A DNA stretch of 64,000 bases from assembly GCF_040096355.1 (NCBI RefSeq), contig NZ_JBBMEX010000001.1, forward strand, positions 320,636 through 384,635. The letters run 5' to 3'. Every line of letters begins with the position of its first letter. The first letter of the stretch is position 1. A program made the position numbers and the translations under genes. The stretch comes from Maccoyibacter intestinihominis (GTDB lineage: Bacteria; Bacillota; Clostridia; Lachnospirales; Lachnospiraceae). Under the pieces are notes generated by a model that was not told where the DNA came from, searched no databases, and saw only the letters and a program-made list of their open reading frames with translations. Positions 7,974-16,488 of this stretch are shown here, one piece after another.

Positions 7974-9467
7974 ATGGGAAAACCAACAGGATTTATGGAA
8001 TACGACAGAGAGGAAACTATAGCCGTTGAGCCAAAGGAGCGTATCAAGAATTTTAATGAGTTCCATATACCTCTCTCAAAAGAAAAACGCCGTGAACAGG
8101 GCGCGAGATGTATGGACTGCGGAGTGCCGTTCTGCCAGTCCGGCATGGAACTGATGGGCATGACATCCGGCTGCCCGCTTCACAACTTAGTACCGGAGTG
8201 GAATGATTTAGTTTATGAAGATAATCTGAAACGTGCCTATGAGCGCCTGATCAAGACCAACAACTTCCCGGAATTTACTTCCCGTGTATGTCCGGCACTC
8301 TGTGAAAAAGCATGTACCTGCGGATTGAACGGAAGCCCGGTTTCTGTCCGTGAAAATGAGAACAGTATTATTGAGAATGCCTATGAAAAAGGATATGCAA
8401 AGGCAAGACCGCCAAAGGTAAGAACGGATAAGAAGATTGCAGTCATCGGTTCAGGGCCTGCGGGACTTGCAGCAGCAGACCAGTTGAATAAAAGAGGTCA
8501 TTCCGTGACAGTATACGAAAGAGATGACCGTGTTGGCGGACTTCTGATGTATGGAATCCCGAACATGAAGTTAGAAAAACGCTTTATCGAGAGAAAAATT
8601 GAAGTGATGAAAGAAGAGGGCGTGGAATTTGTTACGGGAACGGATATCGGAAAAGATATCAAAGCAGCAAAAATTTTAAAAGAGTATGACCGTGTCATCT
8701 TAGCCTGTGGTGCGAAGAATCCAAGAGATATCAAGGCAGAGGGAAGAGATGCGGAAGGCATTTATTTTGCGGTAGATTTTCTTACCTCTACGACAAAGAG
8801 CCTGTTAAATTCGGATTTGAAAGACCAGAAATATATCTCAGCAAAAGGGAAAAATGTCATCATTATCGGTGGTGGTGATACCGGAAATGACTGTGTCGGA
8901 ACCTGTATCCGTCATGGAGCAAAGAGTGTGACACAGCTTGAGATGATGCCGAAAGCACCGGATGAAAGAGCCGAGGACAATCCATGGCCGGAGTGGCCGA
9001 AAGTCTGCAAGACAGATTACGGTCAGGAAGAAGCAATTGCTGTCTTTGGTCATGATCCAAGAATTTATCAGACGACAGTCAAAGAATTTTTAAAAGATAA
9101 AAAAGGTGCAGTCTGCGGAGTCAAGACCGTAAAGTTAGAGAGCAAAAAGGATGAAAAGACCGGACGCATGGTGATGACGGAAGTAGCCGGTTCGGAAAAA
9201 GTGCTGAATGCCGAACTGGTATTGATAGCAGCAGGATTTTTAGGAACACAGAAATATGTGGCAGATGCATTTGGCGTAAAGCTCAATGAAAGAACCAATG
9301 TTGCGGCTGATCAGGAAACTTATGCGACCAGTGTGGAAAGAGTCTATGCAGCAGGCGATGTGCGAAGAGGCCAGTCTTTAGTAGTCTGGGCGATCCGCGA
9401 GGGCAGAGAAGTGGCAAGAGCAGTGGACGAAAGTCTGATGGGATATTCTTATCTGTCCGTACAGTAA
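7974..9467 (+). CDS. gltD: glutamate synthase small subunit (NAD(P)H-dependent)
   Basis: The 497-residue beta subunit feeds electrons from NAD(P)H through FAD and iron-sulfur clusters to GltB. The N-terminal region has the two cysteine groups for 4Fe-4S clusters (CMDCGVPFC, then CPALCEKACTCG). Next come the FAD-binding Rossmann motif IGSGPAGLAAADQL and the NAD(P)H-binding motif IIGGGDTGNDC, and near the C-terminus VYAAGDVRRGQSLVVWAI, the second FAD contact. It lies 15 bp after gltB with a GGAGGG ribosome site. No terminator hairpin is obvious directly after it; a new promoter for the HAD gene starts within 60 bp. Confidence 0.96.
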   Translation: MGKPTGFMEYDREETIAVEPKERIKNFNEFHIPLSKEKRREQGARCMDCGVPFCQSGMELMGMTSGCPLHNLVPEWNDLVYEDNLKRAYERLIKTNNFPEFTSRVCPALCEKACTCGLNGSPVSVRENENSIIENAYEKGYAKARPPKVRTDKKIAVIGSGPAGLAAADQLNKRGHSVTVYERDDRVGGLLMYGIPNMKLEKRFIERKIEVMKEEGVEFVTGTDIGKDIKAAKILKEYDRVILACGAKNPRDIKAEGRDAEGIYFAVDFLTSTTKSLLNSDLKDQKYISAKGKNVIIIGGGDTGNDCVGTCIRHGAKSVTQLEMMPKAPDERAEDNPWPEWPKVCKTDYGQEEAIAVFGHDPRIYQTTVKEFLKDKKGAVCGVKTVKLESKKDEKTGRMVMTEVAGSEKVLNAELVLIAAGFLGTQKYVADAFGVKLNERTNVAADQETYATSVERVYAAGDVRRGQSLVVWAIREGREVARAVDESLMGYSYLSVQ

Positions 9468-9524
9468 AAAGCCTTTATGTATAAAATTGCCCTTTATGGG
9501 AGAAAACAATTGTAAAATTCAAGG

Positions 9525-9554
9525 TTCACAAATCTATATAAAATGTGCTACAAT
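9525..9554 (+). promoter_or_regulatory. promoter before the HAD phosphatase gene
   Basis: TTCACA (9525-9530), 18-base spacer, TACAAT (9549-9554). Spacing and hexamers fit a housekeeping promoter. It lies 40 bp before the chosen ATG. Confidence 0.5.
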
Positions 9555-9594
9555 AAAACTTAGTTATTATATATAGAAGTAACAGGTGGAAGAT

Positions 9595-10380
9595 ATGGGA
9601 ACAAAAGCAATCTTTTTTGATATAGATGGAACCTTATGGGATGAAAAATTTCAGATACCGGAAAGTACAAAAAAGGCATTTGAGATGTTGAAAAACAACG
9701 GACATCTGACCTTTATATGCTCAGGGCGGACGCTCTCCTATATACAGGACGAGCGTCTGCTTGCGTTGGGCTTTGATGGGATTGTCGCCGGCTGCGGAAC
9801 TTATGTGGAAAAAGCCGGCGAGGTTCTTTTTTATAAACGGATTGAAGAAGAGGTACTGGAACGAACACTGAAGATTTTAAAGCCATATCATTATCCGGTA
9901 GTATTAGAAGGAAGAGAGTATCTGTATGTGGATGAAGATACGTTTGCCGATGACCCGTTTTTGAAGGTGTTGCAGGCAACTGTCGCGGACAGGCTGCGTC
10001 CGATTACGGGCAATGAACACCGGTTAGAAGCGAGCAAGCTCAGTATTGACATACGAGGGCGGGAGTGCAAAGGGGTATTAGACCGATTGTCAAAGGACTA
10101 TGATATTATTTACCATGGAACAGACTTTGTGGAGCTTGTGCCCGGAAATTTCTCAAAAGCAACAGGGATTGAAAAGACGTGTGAGTGTTTGCAGATTGCA
10201 CACGAAGACACCTATGCTTTTGGGGACAGTATGAATGATTACGATATGATTCACTATGTGCAGCACGGGATTGTCATGGGCAATGGCTTAGACGAGGTGA
10301 AGGCAGTCGCGGACTATGTCACGAGTGATCTCCATAAAGACGGCATCTACAACGGATTGCACCATTTTGGGTTGATTTAG
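9595..10380 (+). CDS. Cof-type HAD-IIB family phosphatase
   Basis: A 261-residue haloacid dehalogenase-superfamily hydrolase of subfamily IIB, the Cof/YidA type that dephosphorylates sugar phosphates or nucleotides. Motif I is FFDIDGTLWDE, with the nucleophile and acid/base aspartates; motif II is FICSGRT; the C-terminal metal site is YAFGDSMNDYDMI. The cap domain lies between. I chose ATG 9595 because AGGTGG lies 5-6 bases before it; the upstream GTG at 9586 would sit inside that Shine-Dalgarno. The natural substrate cannot be deduced. corA starts 42 bp after its stop with no terminator between, so the two may be cotranscribed. Confidence 0.85.
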   Translation: MGTKAIFFDIDGTLWDEKFQIPESTKKAFEMLKNNGHLTFICSGRTLSYIQDERLLALGFDGIVAGCGTYVEKAGEVLFYKRIEEEVLERTLKILKPYHYPVVLEGREYLYVDEDTFADDPFLKVLQATVADRLRPITGNEHRLEASKLSIDIRGRECKGVLDRLSKDYDIIYHGTDFVELVPGNFSKATGIEKTCECLQIAHEDTYAFGDSMNDYDMIHYVQHGIVMGNGLDEVKAVADYVTSDLHKDGIYNGLHHFGLI

Positions 10381-10422
10381 TCGGAATTCATGCCGTTTAA
10401 GATGCGAAGACAGGAGGATGGC

Positions 10423-11364
10423 ATGATTAAGATATATAAGACAGAAGAGAGCATTGTAAATGAGATTGAAAAAGTAGAAGATGGATGCTGGATTAATATG
10501 ATTACACCGACGATGGAGGAGTGTATCAATATTTCAGAACAGTTTGACATTGATATTGCCGATGTCAGAGCCGCACTGGATGATGAGGAAAGTTCCCGTG
10601 TGGATTTAGAGGATGGCTACACCCTGATTCTTGTCGACATTCCATCCATTGAGATTCGTCATAAACAGGAAGCCTATACAACTATCCCGTTAGGTATTAT
10701 TTTGGCAGATGGTGTCATTATCACGGTGTGCGGTGAAGAGACACCGGTATTGCAGGCGTTTGAAAAACGGCGTGTGCGTGATTTTTCCACGAAGAAAAAA
10801 ATGCGTTTTGTCTATCAGATTCTTTATCGTGCGACCAGTGTTTACCAGAATTATCTGCGTGTCATTGACAAACGGCGCAGGGAGATTGAAGAACGTATCA
10901 GTGACGATACCGAAGATAAGGATTTGATTGATCTTCATGAATTAGAATCCAACTTAGTATACTTTGCAACCTCACTCCGGGCAAACGGAGTTGTATTAGA
11001 CCGTCTGACCCGCTATGAGCGGTTAAAACAGTTCCCGGAGGACAGAGAAATCTTAGAGGATGTTATTGTCGAGAATAAACAGGCAATCGAGATGACCGCA
11101 ATTTATCGTGATATCATCAATGGTACCAGAGAGCTGTTGTCCACGATCATCGATAACCGTTTGAACAATGTAATGAAATATCTGACATCCATTACACTTG
11201 TTATGGCTATTCCGACGGTTATTTCAGGAATCTACGGAATGAATGTCAGTGGAAAATGGATGCCGCTATCGCAGACACCGTATGGCTTTTATATTGTCTG
11301 CGGCATTATGGTGCTGATTTGTGTGATCGTATTGCTGATCTTAAGAAAGAGAAAAATGGTATAG
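10423..11364 (+). CDS. corA: CorA family Mg2+/Co2+ channel
   Basis: A 313-residue CorA-type divalent cation channel. The N-terminal cytoplasmic funnel is followed by a long helix rich in charged residues (DKRRREIEERISDD) and two C-terminal membrane helices. The pore signature G272-M273-N274 lies at the end of the first of these (IYGMNVSGKW), and the basic tail ILRKRKMV stays inside. CorA forms a pentamer that admits Mg2+ along its gradient. I chose ATG 10423, five bases after a perfect AGGAGG at 10412-10417, instead of the ATG at 10390 that lacks a ribosome site. It ends before a strong terminator. Confidence 0.9.
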   Translation: MIKIYKTEESIVNEIEKVEDGCWINMITPTMEECINISEQFDIDIADVRAALDDEESSRVDLEDGYTLILVDIPSIEIRHKQEAYTTIPLGIILADGVIITVCGEETPVLQAFEKRRVRDFSTKKKMRFVYQILYRATSVYQNYLRVIDKRRREIEERISDDTEDKDLIDLHELESNLVYFATSLRANGVVLDRLTRYERLKQFPEDREILEDVIVENKQAIEMTAIYRDIINGTRELLSTIIDNRLNNVMKYLTSITLVMAIPTVISGIYGMNVSGKWMPLSQTPYGFYIVCGIMVLICVIVLLILRKRKMV

Positions 11365-11369
11365 ATGTA

Positions 11370-11410
11370 AAAATGTCAGGTGGTTTGCGGACTGCCTGGC
11401 ATTTTTTATT
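11370..11410 (+). terminator. terminator after corA
   Basis: AATGTCAGG (11372-11380) pairs with CCTGGCATT (11395-11403), one G-T pair, followed by TTTTT. The 130 bp from here to the groES promoter show no gene. Confidence 0.75.
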
Positions 11411-11540
11411 GAGCAAGTTGCAGCCACTAAGTTGAGAGGAGCTTTCTGACACCCTAATCTTTATAGGAGTCACATACTGTCAGTTCCTGGTACGAAATGC
11501 CTTGGAAATATAAATAATTTATTAAATCCCCAAATGCTTA

Positions 11541-11569
11541 TTGACAAAGAAAAAACATAGTGCTATCTT
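11541..11569 (+). promoter_or_regulatory. groESL promoter
   Basis: Consensus TTGACA (11541-11546), 17-base spacer, TATCTT (11564-11569). The CIRCE operator begins 15 bp downstream, around or just after the start point, the usual place for HrcA repression. Confidence 0.8.
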
Positions 11570-11584
11570 ATGTAGATGAAAGGG

Positions 11585-11611
11585 TTAGCACTCAAATTGA
11601 ATGAGTGCTAA
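11585..11611 (+). promoter_or_regulatory. CIRCE element (HrcA operator)
   Basis: A perfect CIRCE inverted repeat: TTAGCACTC (11585-11593), a 9-base spacer, GAGTGCTAA (11603-11611). This is the binding site of the heat-shock repressor HrcA in Firmicutes, so groESL should be derepressed when GroE is titrated by misfolded protein. hrcA is not in this window. Confidence 0.95.
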
Positions 11612-11650
11612 TAATGAAGAAAAAAGTAGAAAGATATAGGAGGAATTAAA

Positions 11651-11938
11651 ATGAAATTAGTACCATTAAGCGACAGAGTTGTACTGAAACAGTTAGAGGC
11701 AGAAGAGACTACAAAGTCAGGAATTATTTTAACAAGTGCTGCACAGGAAAAACCACAGGACGCAGAAGTAGTAGCAGTCGGACCGGGTGGAGTGGTAGAC
11801 GGAAAAGAAGTGAAAATGCAGGTCAAAGAAGGACAGAAGGTTATCTATTCTAAATATGCAGGAACAGAGGTAAAATTAGATGGCGAAGAATACATCATCG
11901 TAAGACAGAATGATATTCTTGCAGTAGTAGAAGATTAA
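11651..11938 (+). CDS. groES: co-chaperonin GroES
   Basis: A 95-residue 10-kDa chaperonin that caps the GroEL ring. The family pattern is complete: LVPLSDRVVLKQLEAEETTK at the N-terminus, a mobile loop region with SGIILTSAAQEKPQ, and EYIIVRQNDILAVVED at the C-terminus. A strong AGGAGG site precedes the ATG. It sits under the CIRCE operator, with groEL 78 bp downstream and no terminator between. Confidence 0.97.
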   Translation: MKLVPLSDRVVLKQLEAEETTKSGIILTSAAQEKPQDAEVVAVGPGGVVDGKEVKMQVKEGQKVIYSKYAGTEVKLDGEEYIIVRQNDILAVVED

Positions 11939-12016
11939 TTTCGGGAACATATCTTTTTAAAATTTGTAAAGTTAGAAATGATAAGACAGATTATAGATTA
12001 ATGGAGGCAGATTGAA

Positions 12017-13636
12017 ATGGCAAAGGAATTAAAATATGGCACAGAGGCAAGAGCCGCATTAGAAGCAGGTGTTGACAAATTAGCAAACACAGTAAGAGTT
12101 ACCATCGGACCAAAAGGAAGAAACGTGGTATTAGATAAATCTTTCGGAGTACCGCTGATCACAAACGATGGTGTGACCATTGCAAAAGAGATTGAATTAG
12201 AAGATGCATTTGAAAATATGGGAGCACAGCTTGTAAAAGAAGTTGCAACTAAGACAAATGACGTAGCAGGTGACGGAACGACAACCGCAACTGTATTAGC
12301 ACAGGCAATGATCAAAGAGGGAATGAAGAACCTTGAAGCTGGTGCAAACCCGATCATCTTAAGAAGAGGAATGAAAAAAGCAACCGATACAGCAGTAGAA
12401 GCGATCGCATCTATGAGCCAGAAAGTCAGCGGAAAAGATCAGATCGCAAAAGTTGCAGCAATTTCTGCCGGAGACGAAGGGGTCGGAAACTTAGTAGCAG
12501 ATGCTATGGAAAAAGTATCAAACGATGGTGTTATCACAATTGAAGAGTCAAAAACCATGCAGACAGAGTTAGACTTAGTAGAAGGTATGCAGTTTGACCG
12601 TGGATACATTTCCGCATACATGGCAACCGATATGGATAAAATGGAAGCAGTTTTAGATGATCCATATGTACTGATCACAGATAAGAAGATCAGCAACATT
12701 CAGGAGATCCTTCCGGTATTAGAGCAGATCGTACAGTCCGGTGCAAGACTTTTGATCATCGCAGAAGATATCGAGGGTGAAGCACTTACAACCCTGATTG
12801 TAAACAAACTGCGTGGAACATTCAATGTTGTAGCTGTCAAAGCTCCGGGATATGGCGACAGAAGAAAAGCAATGTTAGAGGATATTGCAATCTTAACAGG
12901 TGGTCAGGTCATTTCAGAAGAGTTAGGCTTAGAGTTAAAAGATACAACTTTAGATATGCTTGGACGTGCAAAATCCATCAAAGTTCAGAAAGAGAACACA
13001 GTCATCGTAGATGGTGAAGGCGATAAAGCAGCGATCGAAGCAAGAATCTCACAGATCCGTGCACAGATTGAAGAGACAACATCCGAGTTTGATAAAGAAA
13101 AATTACAGGAACGTCTTGCAAAATTAGCAGGCGGTGTTGCAGTCATCCGTGTAGGTGCAGCAACAGAGACAGAGATGAAAGAGAGCAAACTTCGTATGGA
13201 GGACGCTTTAAATGCAACCAGAGCAGCAGTAGAAGAAGGAATTATCGCAGGAGGCGGTTCTGCATATATCCACGCATCCAAAGAAGTTGCGAAATTAGCA
13301 GATACATTAGAGGGTGATGAGAGAACCGGTGCAAAGGTTATCTTAAAAGCATTAGAAGCTCCATTATACTACATTGCAGCAAATGCAGGTTTAGAAGGTG
13401 CAGTCATCATCAATAAAGTAAAAGAGTCAGAGCCTGGAATGGGATTTGATGCAGCAAAAGAAAATTATGTAAACATGGTAGAAGCAGGAATCTTAGACCC
13501 TGTAAAAGTAACCAGAAGTGCATTACAGAACGCAACATCTGTAGCATCCACCTTACTGACCACAGAGTCCGTTGTGGCAAATATCAAAGAGGATGTACCA
13601 CCAATGCCGGCAGGCGGCGGAATGGGCATGATGTAA
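12017..13636 (+). CDS. groEL: chaperonin GroEL
   Basis: The 539-residue 60-kDa chaperonin forms the double-ring ATP-driven folding chamber. Visible landmarks are the ATP-binding segment VAGDGTTTATVLAQAM, the apical domain with IIAEDIEGEALTTLIVNKLR, the equatorial stretch VEEGIIAGGGSAYI, and the flexible tail ending GGGMGMM. It is cotranscribed with groES and regulated by the upstream CIRCE element. Length and sequence are typical; the gene ends in front of a long terminator hairpin. Confidence 0.98.
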   Translation: MAKELKYGTEARAALEAGVDKLANTVRVTIGPKGRNVVLDKSFGVPLITNDGVTIAKEIELEDAFENMGAQLVKEVATKTNDVAGDGTTTATVLAQAMIKEGMKNLEAGANPIILRRGMKKATDTAVEAIASMSQKVSGKDQIAKVAAISAGDEGVGNLVADAMEKVSNDGVITIEESKTMQTELDLVEGMQFDRGYISAYMATDMDKMEAVLDDPYVLITDKKISNIQEILPVLEQIVQSGARLLIIAEDIEGEALTTLIVNKLRGTFNVVAVKAPGYGDRRKAMLEDIAILTGGQVISEELGLELKDTTLDMLGRAKSIKVQKENTVIVDGEGDKAAIEARISQIRAQIEETTSEFDKEKLQERLAKLAGGVAVIRVGAATETEMKESKLRMEDALNATRAAVEEGIIAGGGSAYIHASKEVAKLADTLEGDERTGAKVILKALEAPLYYIAANAGLEGAVIINKVKESEPGMGFDAAKENYVNMVEAGILDPVKVTRSALQNATSVASTLLTTESVVANIKEDVPPMPAGGGMGMM

Positions 13637-13667
13637 GAATCAGCCAAAATAACCGGATAAGCAGAAA

Positions 13668-13710
13668 ATACCGTGTGTTGACGGAGAACTTCGTCAATAC
13701 ACGGTTTTCG
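13668..13710 (+). terminator. groEL terminator
   Basis: CCGTGTGTTGACG (13671-13683) pairs with CGTCAATACACGG (13692-13704) with one mismatch, followed by TTTTCGTT. Confidence 0.85.
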
Positions 13711-13768
13711 TTATATATAGAAGTCTATATGGAATGCTTTATGACTTCATGTGGTATGTATTACTACA

Positions 13769-13797
13769 TTTACAGTCAAAAAAAAGTGTGATAAAAT
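13769..13797 (+). promoter_or_regulatory. promoter of the DegV-family gene
   Basis: TTTACA (13769-13774), 17-base spacer, TAAAAT (13792-13797), 57 bp before the ATG. Confidence 0.55.
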
Positions 13798-13854
13798 TGC
13801 TTTGTTTCAAAAATTAGATATTAGAAGAAAATAAAAAGAATGAGGTAATAGAAG

Positions 13855-14721
13855 ATGGGAAAGATTGCAATCGTTACAGACAGTAACAGTGGTATTGTCC
13901 AGGCGGAGGCAAAAGAACTTGGAATTTATGTCATTCCGATGCCGTTTATGATTGACGGTAAGGATTATTTAGAAGAAATCAATCTGACACAGGAAGAATT
14001 TTATCAGAAGTTAACAGAGGGAGCAGAGATTTCTACTTCCATGCCATCACCGGGCAGTGTGACGGATTTATGGGATGAGTTGTTAAAAGAGTACGATGAG
14101 ATTGTATACATTCCAATGTCCAGCGGACTCAGCAGTTCCTGCCAGACGGCAATCATGTTAGCCGATGACTATGACGGAAAAGTGGTAGTGGTGAATAATC
14201 AGCGTATTTCCGTTACCATGCGTCAGTCCGTATTAGATGCTATGGAGCTTGCAGAAGCCGGAAAGTCAGCAGCAGAGATTCAGACTATTTTAGAAGAGCA
14301 GAAAATGGAATCCAGTATTTATATCATGCTCAATACGCTGACCTACTTAAAGCGGGGAGGACGTATTACCCCGGCAGCAGCGGCATTAGGAACGTTGTTA
14401 AAGATTAAACCAGTATTGCAGCTCCAGGGCGAAAAGTTAGATGCTTTTGCAAAAGCCCGTACAGTGAAGCAGGGCAAAAACATCATGATCGAGGCCATGA
14501 AAAAGGATTTCAGGGAACGCTTCCACGATGAGAGTGGAGAGAGCATCCATTTAGAACTATCCTATACCCATGACTTAGAAGCGGCAAATGCGTTTAAAGA
14601 GGAAGTGCAGGCGGCATTTCCAGGCTGTGAGATTTTGATGCAGCCATTATCCTTAAGCATCTCCTGTCATATCGGACCGGGTGCATTGGCTATCGCATGT
14701 TCAAAGAAGATAGAGTATTAA
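13855..14721 (+). CDS. DegV family (fatty-acid binding) protein
   Basis: A 288-residue member of the DegV family. Family members bind fatty acids in a two-domain EDD fold; FakB proteins of this family present acyl chains to FakA kinase. Family signs are TDSNSGI near the N-terminus, STSMPSPGSV (with the conserved S-x-P-x-P like ligand loop), IYIPMSSGLSSS-like segment YIPMSSGLSSSCQTA, TLTYLKRGGRI, and the closing HIGPGALAIA. The ATG at 13855 has a GAGG site at 13841-13844. It is monocistronic between its own promoter and a terminator. Which fatty acid it binds, and whether it works with a FakA, cannot be told here. Confidence 0.88.
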   Translation: MGKIAIVTDSNSGIVQAEAKELGIYVIPMPFMIDGKDYLEEINLTQEEFYQKLTEGAEISTSMPSPGSVTDLWDELLKEYDEIVYIPMSSGLSSSCQTAIMLADDYDGKVVVVNNQRISVTMRQSVLDAMELAEAGKSAAEIQTILEEQKMESSIYIMLNTLTYLKRGGRITPAAAALGTLLKIKPVLQLQGEKLDAFAKARTVKQGKNIMIEAMKKDFRERFHDESGESIHLELSYTHDLEAANAFKEEVQAAFPGCEILMQPLSLSISCHIGPGALAIACSKKIEY

Positions 14722-14733
14722 GTATGAAATAAA

Positions 14734-14796
14734 TACCGGACTTTTTCAGAAGTCAGGACAAGAAGTCTGACGGCTGGAAGAGTCCGGCTATTTTTA
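14734..14796 (+). terminator. terminator after the DegV gene
   Basis: Outer stem CCGGACT (14736-14742) with AGTCCGG (14781-14787), and an inner AGTCAG / CTGAC pairing, followed by a T-rich stretch. A branched or extended hairpin. Confidence 0.65.
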
Positions 14797-14916
14797 TGTG
14801 GAAAGAATGTTTTAAGTTGGAACAAAGGAGAAATCTATTAAATTAAGAAATAATATGAATAATCAAAGCAAAACATTGGAAGAATATGGAGGAAATGAAA
14901 AAAGGAGGAAAACGAC

Positions 14917-16488
14917 ATGGGAGATATGTTTTGCTTTCAGTGTCAGCAGACAGCACACAATACAGGCTGTGAGGGAAGTGCCGGTGTGTGTGGAAAAAAA
15001 GCAGATACTGCAAATTATCAGGATGATTTAGTAAGTGCATTGATTGGATTAGCCAGAGCAGTGCGAAAGAAAGGTGCAACCGAAAAATCAGATGAACTGA
15101 TGCTCAAAGGATTATTCACTACAATTACAAATGTCAACTTTTACAATGATACGATATGTGCGCTGATCGATGAGGTTAACAAAGAAAAGGAAGCCATCGC
15201 ACCACAGACAGATAACTATGATGTGCAGACCATCTGGGATGATGACGAGGATATCCGTTCTTTGAAATCCTTAATACTGTTCGGGTTAAAGGGAATGGCG
15301 GCATATGCGTATCATTCTTATGCATTAGAATATACGGACCCGGAAGTGCAGGCATTTTTCTATGAGGGAATGGAGGCACTCGGCGAAGAGCATACGGCAG
15401 ACGAATTACTGAGTCTGGTGCTAAAGACCGGAGATGTAAATTACAAATGTATGGCGATGTTAGACCGTGCAAATACGGAAACTTACGGAACACCGGTTCC
15501 GACCACCGTTCCTCTTACCATTGAAAAAGGACCGTTCATTGTCGTAAGCGGACATGACCTGCATGATTTAAAGCTGCTTTTAGAGCAGACAAAGGACAAG
15601 GGAATCAACATTTATACGCACAGTGAGATGCTTCCTGCACATGGATATCCAAAATTAAAAGCATATCCGCACTTAAAAGGAAATTTTGGAACGGCATGGC
15701 AGAGCCAGCAGTTTGAGTTCCACAATATTCCGGCACCGATTCTCTTTACCACGAACTGCCTGATGCCGGTACGCCAGAGTTATTCAGACCGTGTATTTAC
15801 TACCTCCATTGTGTCTTATCCGGAAATGGTGCATATCGGGGAAGATAAAGATTTTACACCGGTGATTGAAAAAGCAATTGCATGCAAGGGATATGACAGA
15901 GAAAAGCCGTTAAAGGGCATTAACGGCGGCTCCACCGTGACAACCGGATTTGGGCATGGGGCTGTATTAGAAAATGCAGGAAAAATTGTGGATTTAGTGA
16001 AAAAAGGAAAAATTCGACATTTCTTTTTAATTGGAGGATGTGATGGAGCGGCACCGGGCAGAAGCTATTATACGGAATTTGCAAAAAAGACACCGATGGA
16101 TACCATTATTTTGACGCTTGCCTGTGGAAAATACCGTCTCAATGATTTAGATTTAGGAGAAATTGAAGGATTGCCGAGAATACTGGATATGGGGCAGTGT
16201 AATGATGCTTATAGTGCGATTACCGTAGCCCTCGCACTTGCCGAGGCATTTGAATGTGATGTGAATGAACTGCCGTTATCCATGGTGCTTTCCTGGTATG
16301 AGCAGAAAGCGGTCTGTATTCTGCTGACACTTTTGCATTTAGGAATCAAAAATATCCTGCTTGGACCGACCCTGCCGGCATTTATTTCACCAAATGTCTT
16401 AGATATTTTAGTGAAAAATTATAATATTATGCCGACAAGTACACCGGACGAAGATTTAGAGAAGCTTCTTGGTCCTGCGCTTCCATAA
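14917..16488 (+). CDS. hcp: hydroxylamine reductase (hybrid cluster protein)
   Basis: A 523-residue hybrid cluster protein. The N-terminal cubane-cluster cysteines are C6, C9, C18 and C25 (C-x2-C-x8-C-x6-C), the class I arrangement of strict anaerobes. Hybrid cluster ligands appear further on, for example SGHDLHDLKLLLEQ, the cysteine in FTTNCLMP, GGCDGAAPGRSYY and LACGKYRLN. The enzyme reduces hydroxylamine to ammonia and in several bacteria protects against nitric oxide. It starts at an ATG seven bases after AAGGAGG. Its last 33 bp overlap the end of the convergent MATE gene, so no terminator separates the two. Confidence 0.96.
   Translation: MGDMFCFQCQQTAHNTGCEGSAGVCGKKADTANYQDDLVSALIGLARAVRKKGATEKSDELMLKGLFTTITNVNFYNDTICALIDEVNKEKEAIAPQTDNYDVQTIWDDDEDIRSLKSLILFGLKGMAAYAYHSYALEYTDPEVQAFFYEGMEALGEEHTADELLSLVLKTGDVNYKCMAMLDRANTETYGTPVPTTVPLTIEKGPFIVVSGHDLHDLKLLLEQTKDKGINIYTHSEMLPAHGYPKLKAYPHLKGNFGTAWQSQQFEFHNIPAPILFTTNCLMPVRQSYSDRVFTTSIVSYPEMVHIGEDKDFTPVIEKAIACKGYDREKPLKGINGGSTVTTGFGHGAVLENAGKIVDLVKKGKIRHFFLIGGCDGAAPGRSYYTEFAKKTPMDTIILTLACGKYRLNDLDLGEIEGLPRILDMGQCNDAYSAITVALALAEAFECDVNELPLSMVLSWYEQKAVCILLTLLHLGIKNILLGPTLPAFISPNVLDILVKNYNIMPTSTPDEDLEKLLGPALP

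Noticed and set aside
14871..14930. Small frame starting at an ATG before hcp
   Set aside because: It overlaps the start of hcp in another frame, lacks a good ribosome site and has no recognisable features.
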